From a bacterium (GTDB lineage: Bacteria; ARS69), in NCBI GenBank assembly GCA_025774865.1, contig JALGZO010000444.1:1-8204 (forward strand): a stretch of DNA of 8,204 bases, given 5' to 3'. The translations under genes and the position numbers were made by a program. The notes beneath the pieces were generated by a model that did not search any database, was not told the origin of the DNA, and saw only the letters and a list, made by a program, of their open reading frames with translations. Below are positions 1-5,328 of this stretch, piece after piece; position 1 is the stretch's first letter; every line of letters starts with the position of its first letter.

Positions 1-1
1 C

Positions 2-472
2 CAGCCCCTGGAGCTGGTCGAAGGGGAGCTGGGCGTCGCGGGGGAGGCCACGGACCTGTTCGCCGTCTACGACGGTTCCGGCTCCTTCGTCGGTTACGCG
101 ATCACCGGAGAGGGACCGGGCTTCCAGGATACCATCGGGCTCATCTTCGGATTCGATCCGGCGCGGGAGCAGGTCGTCGGGATGCAGGTGCTCGAGAGCC
201 GGGAGACCCCCGGGCTCGGCGACCGAATCTTCAAGGACCCGGAGTTCGTCGCGAGCTTCCGCTCACTCGCGACGCAGCCCGAGATCGTTCTCGTGCCGAA
301 GGGTTCCGGGACCGCGCCGCACGAGGTAGACGGAATCACCGGCGCCACCATTTCCTCGAAGGCCGTCGTGAAGATCCTCAACGCTTCCATCGCCCGGTGG
401 TCCGCCTCCCTACCCGAGCCAGGGGCCGAGCCGCCGCCGCCGCCCACATCCCCGTCCGAACCGGAGGCCTGA
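2..472 (+). CDS. rnfG: Electron transport complex subunit RnfG, 3' part (FMN-binding)
   Basis: Periplasmic-facing flavoprotein subunit of the Rnf complex, which couples electron transfer between ferredoxin and NAD to H+ or Na+ movement. The start lies outside the window; 156 residues and the stop are present. Seen: the family motif ETPGLGDRI (codons from 203) and the flavinylation motif DGITGATISS, where the Thr of GAT (codon 347-349) is the residue that carries FMN by a phosphoester bond in this family. The protein ends in a Pro/Glu-rich tail (LPEPGAEPPPPPTSPSEPEA) that is probably flexible. The stop sits 2 bases before the rnfE start, so the genes are co-transcribed. NqrC is a close relative. 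Rnf is preferred because rnfE and rnfA follow and no nqrF-like gene comes after them. Attachment of FMN needs an ApbE-type flavin transferase, which is not in this window. Confidence 0.93.
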   Translation, partial: QPLELVEGELGVAGEATDLFAVYDGSGSFVGYAITGEGPGFQDTIGLIFGFDPAREQVVGMQVLESRETPGLGDRIFKDPEFVASFRSLATQPEIVLVPKGSGTAPHEVDGITGATISSKAVVKILNASIARWSASLPEPGAEPPPPPTSPSEPEA

Positions 473-474
473 GC

Positions 475-1137
475 ATGCCGAAGCGAACCGGCCCCCCGGG
501 AGACGAGTTCCTCAAGGGAATCTGGCGCGACAATCCGGTGTTCGTTCAGGTCCTCGGGATGTGCCCGATGCTCGCCGTGACGAACACGGCGCCGAACGCG
601 CTCGCGATGGGCGGCGCGACGGCGTTCGTGCTTCTCGGATCGAGCTTTCTCGTCTCCAGCCTTCGCAATCTCATCCCGAAGCCGGTCCGCATCTCGACCT
701 ATATCGTGATCATCGCGACGTTCGTCACGGTGGCCGACCTTCTTCTCAAGGCGTTGGTTCCCGACATTCATCGTGAGCTCGGCGCGTTCATTTCTCTCAT
801 CGTGGTGAACTGCCTCATTCTCGGGCGCCAGGAGGCCTTCGCTTCTCGCACCTCGGTCCGCCTCGCCATTGCCGATGCCGCCGGGATGGCGGTGGGGTTC
901 GCGTTCGCCCTTCTCTGCCTCGGCGCGGCGCGCGAGGTGCTCGGTTATGGGACGCTCTTCGGACTACCGCTCTTCGGACCGAGCTTCGAGCCGTGGATCG
1001 TGATGATTCTGCCCCCCGGCGGATTCCTCATGCTCGGGGTGATCTTGCTCGTCTTCAACCACCTGCAGGAGCTGAAGGCGCGACGAGCGACGCCGCCGGC
1101 CACCACTCGGCCGGTCGAGAGGAGGGCAGTGGCATGA
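475..1137 (+). CDS. rnfE: Electron transport complex subunit RnfE
   Basis: Integral membrane subunit of Rnf (RnfE/NqrD family), 220 residues, the usual family size with a slightly long charged C-terminal tail. Start ATG 475 is chosen because GGAGG (463-467) lies 7 bases upstream and the reading begins with the family's N-terminus (FLKGIWRDNPVFVQVLGMCP). Seen: Cys30 in LGMCP and Cys113 in VNCLILGRQEAFA. In Rnf/Nqr structures this Cys pair, together with the equivalent pair in RnfA, holds an Fe-S centre in the membrane plane. About six hydrophobic helices are visible (roughly residues 22-62, 72-95, 101-117, 128-150, 174-196). The stop overlaps the rnfA start as ATGA (1134-1137), which suggests translational coupling. 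Confidence 0.95.
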   Translation: MPKRTGPPGDEFLKGIWRDNPVFVQVLGMCPMLAVTNTAPNALAMGGATAFVLLGSSFLVSSLRNLIPKPVRISTYIVIIATFVTVADLLLKALVPDIHRELGAFISLIVVNCLILGRQEAFASRTSVRLAIADAAGMAVGFAFALLCLGAAREVLGYGTLFGLPLFGPSFEPWIVMILPPGGFLMLGVILLVFNHLQELKARRATPPATTRPVERRAVA

Positions 1138-1715
1138 CCGGGAACGTGTTCTGGATCTTCGTGAGCGCAATGGTCATCAACAACTTCACGCTCACCTATT
1201 TCCTCGGTCTCTGCCCGTTCTTCGGGGTCTCGGGACGACTCGACACTGCGTTCCGACTCGGGCTGGCGAACATCTTCGTGCTCACGATCACGTCGGTCTG
1301 CGCGTGGGCGCTCAACACGTTCGTGCTCGACCACGCGCCGTACCTTCGGCTGATCAGCTTCATCCTCGTGATCGCGAGCACGGTGCAGTTCGTGGAGATG
1401 ACCATCCGGAAGCTCAGCCCGGCGCTCTTCAACGCTCTCGGTATCTTCCTGCCGTTGATCACCACGAACTGCGCGATTCTCGGGCTCGCGCTCTTCCAGA
1501 CGAACCGCGGTTACGGACTCGTTCAAGGCCTCTTCTACGCGTGGGGGGCGGGCGCCGGTCTGACGCTCGCGCTCGTCTTGATGGCGGGCCTGCGCGTCGA
1601 AGGCGAGCTGTCCGACGTTCCCAAGATCGCGAAGGGTACCGCCCTCAATCTCATCATCGCCGGCATTCTGTCGCTCGCGTTCATGGGATTCGCCGGCCTC
1701 TTCGCCGCCACGTGA
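1134..1715 (+). CDS. rnfA: Electron transport complex subunit RnfA
   Basis: Integral membrane subunit of Rnf (RnfA/NqrE family), 193 residues, exactly the typical length. It is related to RnfE with inverted topology and pairs with it around a shared intramembrane Fe-S centre. Seen: Cys27 in FLGLCPFFGVS and Cys113 in ITTNCAILGLALF, the two ligands expected from this subunit. Cys56 is extra and lies in a hydrophobic helix. Start ATG 1134 has GGAGG at 1121-1125 and overlaps the rnfE stop. An upstream in-frame extension to 993 has no family similarity and runs antisense-like through rnfE, so it is discarded. rnfB does not follow rnfA here as it does in clostridial operons. If the complex is complete, rnfB must lie upstream, as in a B-C-D-G-E-A order. 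Confidence 0.95.
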   Translation: MTGNVFWIFVSAMVINNFTLTYFLGLCPFFGVSGRLDTAFRLGLANIFVLTITSVCAWALNTFVLDHAPYLRLISFILVIASTVQFVEMTIRKLSPALFNALGIFLPLITTNCAILGLALFQTNRGYGLVQGLFYAWGAGAGLTLALVLMAGLRVEGELSDVPKIAKGTALNLIIAGILSLAFMGFAGLFAAT

Positions 1716-1724
1716 GGTGACGAG

Positions 1725-1901
1725 ATGACGGACATACTCGCGATTCTCGCCGTGAGCGCCGCCTGCGTCGTCTGGGGGATGTTGCGGGTCCGTACGAACC
1801 GCGCGTCTTGTGGGACGTGCGAGAGTCCCTGCTGCACCGACGACGTCGTCGCGGTTGACGATCAGTCGATCGCCCGGCGAGACTGCGGCGTCCCGGGGTG
1901 A
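1725..1901 (+). CDS. Small single-helix Cys-rich membrane protein following rnfA
   Basis: A 58-residue reading frame, 9 bases after the rnfA stop, with SD-like GAGGTGA (1714-1720) 4 bases before the ATG. Seen: one hydrophobic helix (about residues 4-20, containing Cys14), a basic stretch (RVRTNR, 21-26), then SCGTCESPCC (28-37) giving C-x2-C-x3-CC, an acidic segment and a last Cys53. 48 of 57 codons after the start end in G or C, like the neighbours, so it looks translated. The layout (one helix, then a cytoplasmic Cys cluster) resembles NqrM (DUF539), needed to mature the Nqr iron centre, and FeoB-associated Cys-rich proteins. Neither match is a full motif match. Its position beside the subunits holding the Cys4 iron site suggests iron delivery or assembly for Rnf, which is inference. 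It could also be a metal-binding or redox accessory. Confidence 0.75.
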   Translation: MTDILAILAVSAACVVWGMLRVRTNRASCGTCESPCCTDDVVAVDDQSIARRDCGVPG

Positions 1902-1915
1902 TCGGCCTAGTCAAC

Positions 1916-1920
1916 AGGAG
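1916..1920 (+). promoter_or_regulatory. Ribosome binding site deciding the GTG start of the VOC gene
   Basis: AGGAG lies 9 bases before GTG 1930. An ATG at 1923 in another frame is only 2 bases from this site and opens a 70-codon frame with no family resemblance, so the GTG is favoured. Confidence 0.6.
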
Positions 1921-1929
1921 CGATGACGA

Positions 1930-2328
1930 GTGAAACGTGTGACCGGGTTGGGGGGCGTCTTCTTCAAGTGCCGAGACCGCGAGTCGACTCTCTCGTGGTA
2001 CCGAGAGCATCTGGGAATCGAATCGGACGAGTGGGGCTTCTCCTTTCGATGGCTGGACAAGGACGACGGGCAGGAGATCGGCTATACGGTGTGGAGTCCG
2101 TTCGCGGACGACACGAGCTATTTCGCGCCCAGTGAGAAACCGTACATGGTCAACTTCCGCGTCGCGAATCTGGAGGAGCTGATTCGGGCGCTGAAGGACG
2201 AAGGAGTCCAGGTCGTCGGCGAGATCAAACAGGAAGAGAACGGCAAGTTCGCGTGGATCCTGGACCCCGAGGGCAACAAGATCGAGCTCTGGGAGCCGGT
2301 CCCGTCCGCGGAGGATCCGTACCTCTAG
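1930..2328 (+). CDS. VOC superfamily (glyoxalase/bleomycin-resistance fold) protein
   Basis: 132 residues, the normal size for a single-chain vicinal-oxygen-chelate protein made of two beta-alpha-beta-beta-beta modules. Module 1 spans about residues 3-57 (GLGGVFFKCRDRESTLSWYREHLGI at its start). Module 2 spans about 72-124 (MVNFRVANLEELIRALKDEG, then AWILDPEGNKIELWEP). Glu119 in KIELWEP is at the conserved metal-ligand position. The strand positions where glyoxalases usually carry a His or Glu ligand hold Gly8/Gly9 and Asn75, so classical metal-dependent glyoxalase I activity is doubtful. Substrate unknown. It starts with GTG and follows the Cys-rich protein after a 28-base gap with no visible terminator, so it may be the last gene of the rnf transcript. 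Whether it serves Rnf or is a passenger cannot be told. Confidence 0.88.
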   Translation: MKRVTGLGGVFFKCRDRESTLSWYREHLGIESDEWGFSFRWLDKDDGQEIGYTVWSPFADDTSYFAPSEKPYMVNFRVANLEELIRALKDEGVQVVGEIKQEENGKFAWILDPEGNKIELWEPVPSAEDPYL

Positions 2329-2355
2329 AACCCCCACCCAATGCCGTGTCGGCGG

Positions 2356-2369
2356 GGCCGTTCTCGGCC
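2356..2369 (+). terminator. Weak hairpin after the VOC gene, possible terminator
   Basis: GGCCG-TTCT-CGGCC is a perfect 5-bp stem with a 4-base loop, 27 bases past the VOC stop. No T-run follows, so intrinsic termination would be weak. In so GC-rich a sequence it may be chance. Confidence 0.2.
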
Positions 2370-2455
2370 TGAACCTCCCTCACCGCGGCGCAGAGACCCG
2401 AACCGCCGCGAAACGGCTGTCAAATCGGCTCGCGGTAAATCATGACCTTTGAGTC

Positions 2456-2484
2456 TTGAATAGTTTCCCCGGGGTGCCTATCCT
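2456..2484 (+). promoter_or_regulatory. Possible sigma70-type promoter for the heme lipoprotein pair
   Basis: TTGAAT (2456-2461) and TATCCT (2479-2484) are separated by 17 bases and each match 4 of 6 consensus positions. They lie in the most AT-rich part of the 194-base gap (about 2411-2465), with the -10 some 38 bases before the ATG at 2523. The rest of the gap (2329-2522) holds only the weak hairpin at 2356 and a CCGCGA/TCGCGG inverted repeat (2406-2411, 2430-2435) that could be an operator. Confidence 0.3.
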
Positions 2485-2522
2485 TCTCGGGTCTGGGGTA
2501 ATCATTCCAACACGAGGCTCCC

Positions 2523-4001
2523 ATGCGGAACGGACTCACCTCTGGGCTCCCGGTACTCGCGCTCGCCGCCATCGTGAGCTGCGGCGACGACTCCGCCGGT
2601 CCCGGTTCGACCGGCACTGACTACGACAGCATCGATCCGATCGTCTTCACCGAACACGTTCAGCCGATCCTCGACGCCAACTGCGGCGTGACGGGTTGCC
2701 ATGCGGGGGCGGAACCCCAAGTCGGACTGGACCTGACGAGTCACGACGGACTCGTCACGGGCAGCCACCACGGCTCGGTGGTCATTCCGTTCCACCCCGA
2801 GCGAAGCCACTTCTATCTCCACGTGTCCGGCGAAGTGCCGCCGCGCATGCCCTTCGAGAGGGATCCGCTGGACGAAGCCGTGGTCGGCTTCTTCGAGAGG
2901 TGGATCACGGAGGGCGCGAAGTACGACGATGGCGTCGTGATGTACGAGGGAGTGTCGCGCAAGGCGTTCGTCGCTTGCCAGGGTGACAACCTGGTCGCCG
3001 TGCTCGACATGGATCCCGCATCTGCCGACCGGGGAAGGGTCATCCGGCTGCTCGACGTCGACGCGCCGCACTCGGTGCACGTCCACGCGCAGTCGAGTCG
3101 TCTCTACGTTTCCCGGTTCGAGACGGCCACGGACAACATCCACGTCTACGACACCGACAGCTACGAGCTCGTCGCCACCGGGCGCGCGGGCACGTTCCCG
3201 GCGCTCATGGACATCACCCCGGACGGGTCGCAGCTCTGGGTCACGAACTTCACCGGGTTCGGCGATGGCGACAACGCGGTGCGGATCCTGGATCCCACGA
3301 CACTCGCAGAGATCGTGGTCGGAGGCATCACCCCGCCCAACGTCCAGCAGCCACACGGTCTGGCGATCGCGCCGTCGGGATCCTTCGTGTACGTCGCGAA
3401 CATCCTGAGTGACGACGTCAGCGTGTTCAGCCAGTCGGACCCGTTCAATCTCCAGGTCGTGAAGCTCCCGCTCTGGGGCGGCAGCGGTCTTCAGCAACCC
3501 CAGCAGTGCATCCTGTCTCCTGACGAAGAGTACCTGTACGTCACGGCGCAGGGATCGAACCGGGTCTACGTGATGCGGACTTCGGATCACACGTTCGTCG
3601 AGAGCGCGACGGTGGAGGTGGGAGAGGCTCCGTGGCACCTCGCACACTCGCCCGTCGGCGCCCGCCCCGAGGTCTGGGTCGCGAACTGGTTCGGCGAAAG
3701 CGTGACCGTCATCAACGTCGCGAACCCGGAGAGTCCGGTGGTGGCGGCCACGCTCGCGCCGATGGGCCCGATGGGCATGGGGCCGGCCATCGAGCGACCG
3801 ATCGGGATCGCGTTCACTCCCGACGGCAGCCGGGTCTACGTGGCGAACGCGAACGACGACGAAGGGGGCTCCGGACATCATCCGCCTCCCACCGGCACGA
3901 AGGAACCGGGCTCGGTCGCCATCTTCGACGCGGACACGCGGGAAGTCCTGATGGTGACCGAGGTACCCAATTTCGCCCGCTTCATCAGCTTCTTGCCGTG
4001 A
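2523..4001 (+). CDS. Lipoprotein: planctomycete-type cytochrome c domain fused to YVTN-type beta-propeller
   Basis: 492 residues, exported and probably lipid-anchored: a short hydrophobic signal ends in the lipobox IVSC (Cys20), followed by a Gly/Ser/Asp-rich linker. Residues about 40-133 look like a planctomycete cytochrome c domain (VFTEHVQPILDANC...GCH). The heme site is C54-GVTG-C59-H60, i.e. C-x4-CH rather than CxxCH, with Met109 in PPRMPF as the probable distal ligand. Residues about 145-490 form a YncE/YVTN-type propeller, about seven blades, with repeated 'S/DG..(V/L)YV.N...V.V(F/I)' units (LWVTNF 238, VYVANI 289, LYVTAQ 338, VWVANW 384, VYVANA 438). Such propellers bind proteins, ligands or heme d1; catalysis is not evident. 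GAGG lies 5 bases before the ATG. The stop overlaps the next gene's SD, so both genes form one unit. Likely role: periplasmic or surface electron transfer. Confidence 0.85.
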   Translation: MRNGLTSGLPVLALAAIVSCGDDSAGPGSTGTDYDSIDPIVFTEHVQPILDANCGVTGCHAGAEPQVGLDLTSHDGLVTGSHHGSVVIPFHPERSHFYLHVSGEVPPRMPFERDPLDEAVVGFFERWITEGAKYDDGVVMYEGVSRKAFVACQGDNLVAVLDMDPASADRGRVIRLLDVDAPHSVHVHAQSSRLYVSRFETATDNIHVYDTDSYELVATGRAGTFPALMDITPDGSQLWVTNFTGFGDGDNAVRILDPTTLAEIVVGGITPPNVQQPHGLAIAPSGSFVYVANILSDDVSVFSQSDPFNLQVVKLPLWGGSGLQQPQQCILSPDEEYLYVTAQGSNRVYVMRTSDHTFVESATVEVGEAPWHLAHSPVGARPEVWVANWFGESVTVINVANPESPVVAATLAPMGPMGMGPAIERPIGIAFTPDGSRVYVANANDDEGGSGHHPPPTGTKEPGSVAIFDADTREVLMVTEVPNFARFISFLP

Positions 4002-4006
4002 GGAGG
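4001..4006 (+). promoter_or_regulatory. Perfect Shine-Dalgarno of the five-heme cytochrome gene
   Basis: AGGAGG begins on the last base of the propeller gene's TGA and lies 8 bases before ATG 4015. It is the strongest ribosome site on the left side of the window. Its overlap with the upstream stop implies co-translation of the two heme proteins. Confidence 0.7.
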
Positions 4007-4014
4007 ATCGCCCG

Positions 4015-5316
4015 ATGACGCGATGGTCTGACAGAATCGGAATGTTCCTCGTCGCGGGAACGGTCGGTCTCGTGATGGCCACCGGCTGCGGCGAGGACGG
4101 CATGACCGGAACGAACGGGGACGCGGAGAATGTACCGCCAGCGTTCGCGTCGGCCGCTTCGTGCGGCGGCTGCCACCCCGAGCAATTGGCGGAATGGGAA
4201 ACGTCGCGTCACGCGTATTCCAGTGCGGACCCCGTCATGCATCGCCTCGCCGAGATCGCCGGCGCGGAGATCAAGGAGGTCTGCAAGGAGTGCCACGCGC
4301 CCGCGCAGCAACGGATGGAGAGGCTCCTGGCGATCGGGAAGGGCGATCCCTCCGTGGATCTCTCGAAGGACGGAACGAACTGCGACGTCTGTCACTCGAT
4401 CTCCGACATCCCGCCCGTGGCCACGGCGGCGTTCATCGGTCACATCGATCCGACCGGGCCGAAGTACGCGAACATGCCGCAGGTGATCGAGACCTCGGCT
4501 CACGCCTCCGAACGCCGGGAGTGGTACGGAACATCGATCGCGTGCGCGTCCTGCCACCAGTTCGACCTGGCCGACGGAACGAACCTCGAGAACACGTTCA
4601 TCGAGTGGGAAGCGACGAACCTGGCCGGCATGGGGTTCCAGTGTCAGTCCTGCCACATGCCGCTCTACGACGGCCGCGCCGCCGAGGGTGGACCGTGGCG
4701 GGAGGGCCTCCACCGCCATCGGATGGTCGGAGTGGACTACGCCTACGAGGAGTTCCGGGGCATCAATCTCGAGCAGCAGAAGGAGGACGTCCGCCAGCTC
4801 CTGGAGAACTCGGTCTCCGTCACCACGAGCGTCCCGACCTCGGTCACGGCGGGCTCGACCCTCACGTTCGACATCACGGTGCTGAACGATAAGACGGGTC
4901 ACTCGATCCCGTCGGGAGTCTCGTTCGCGCGCGAGATGTGGATCTCGGTGCGCGTGACGGACGGAGGCGACGCGGTCGTGTACGAGTCCGGTCAGCTCGC
5001 TTCGAACGACGATCTCATCCACGACGCGGACCTCACGACGTTCTCCGCTCAGATGTACGACGCCGCGGGAGCGCCCACGGGGTTCGCGTGGCTGGCGGCC
5101 TCGATCGACGAGGCGGGTCTTCTGAAATACCTGGAGAGCCGGACGGCCACGTACGAGTTCTCGGCCCCCGACCAGTCCGGTCAGCTCACGATGGAGCTCG
5201 CCCTCCGGTTCCGTTCCCTGGCGCCGGGAGGTCTGCGGGATCTGGGCCTGGACCGGATTCTGCCGATCGAGGTCTTCGACATGTGGACGGAGACGGTTCA
5301 GGTCACGGTGCTGTAG
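4015..5316 (+). CDS. Five-heme c-type cytochrome lipoprotein
   Basis: 433 residues. The signal peptide (about 1-24) ends in ATGC with Cys25 as likely lipidation site; Ala at -3 makes the lipobox slightly atypical. Five CxxCH heme sites: CGGCH (50), CKECH (90), CDVCH (123), CASCH (177), CQSCH (210). Their surroundings (EWETSRHAY, DGTNCDVCHS, CQSCHMPLY, HRHRMVGVD) are those of cytochrome c554-like and related multiheme cytochromes, where extra His residues (e.g. H66, H76, H233, H235) act as distal ligands. Residues about 265-433 form a heme-free, beta-rich domain containing NDKTGHSIPSG (291-301), like the 'GHxxPTG' segment seen in the C-terminal part of many multiheme cytochromes. It probably passes electrons in the periplasm or at the outer membrane, with the co-transcribed monoheme propeller protein as a likely partner. 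No catalytic site (e.g. CxxCK) is seen. Confidence 0.9.
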   Translation: MTRWSDRIGMFLVAGTVGLVMATGCGEDGMTGTNGDAENVPPAFASAASCGGCHPEQLAEWETSRHAYSSADPVMHRLAEIAGAEIKEVCKECHAPAQQRMERLLAIGKGDPSVDLSKDGTNCDVCHSISDIPPVATAAFIGHIDPTGPKYANMPQVIETSAHASERREWYGTSIACASCHQFDLADGTNLENTFIEWEATNLAGMGFQCQSCHMPLYDGRAAEGGPWREGLHRHRMVGVDYAYEEFRGINLEQQKEDVRQLLENSVSVTTSVPTSVTAGSTLTFDITVLNDKTGHSIPSGVSFAREMWISVRVTDGGDAVVYESGQLASNDDLIHDADLTTFSAQMYDAAGAPTGFAWLAASIDEAGLLKYLESRTATYEFSAPDQSGQLTMELALRFRSLAPGGLRDLGLDRILPIEVFDMWTETVQVTVL

Positions 5317-5328
5317 AGAGGCGGCCGG

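Noticed and set aside
94-771. Minus-strand open frame across rnfG/rnfE
   Set aside because: Shadow of two clearly recognised Rnf genes on the + strand.
1-1715. Nqr (nqrC-nqrD-nqrE) instead of Rnf
   Set aside because: An nqrF-like gene should follow nqrE, but a Cys-rich miniprotein and a VOC gene follow. Sequence style (ETPGLGDRI, the RnfE N-terminus) also favours Rnf.
2502-4103. Long minus-strand open frame (533 codons) antisense to the propeller gene
   Set aside because: Composition is Arg/Asp/Val/His-rich, typical of an antisense shadow in high-GC DNA. The + strand has a lipobox, a heme site and propeller repeats.
4150-4660. The five-heme cytochrome as an ammonia-forming nitrite reductase
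   Set aside because: No CxxCK active-site heme motif and the C-terminal half is heme-free; only electron-transfer-type CxxCH sites are present.
3985-5022. Minus-strand open frame (345 codons) antisense to the five-heme cytochrome
   Set aside because: Five CxxCH sites and a perfect SD on the + strand show the real gene; the antisense protein has no recognisable features.
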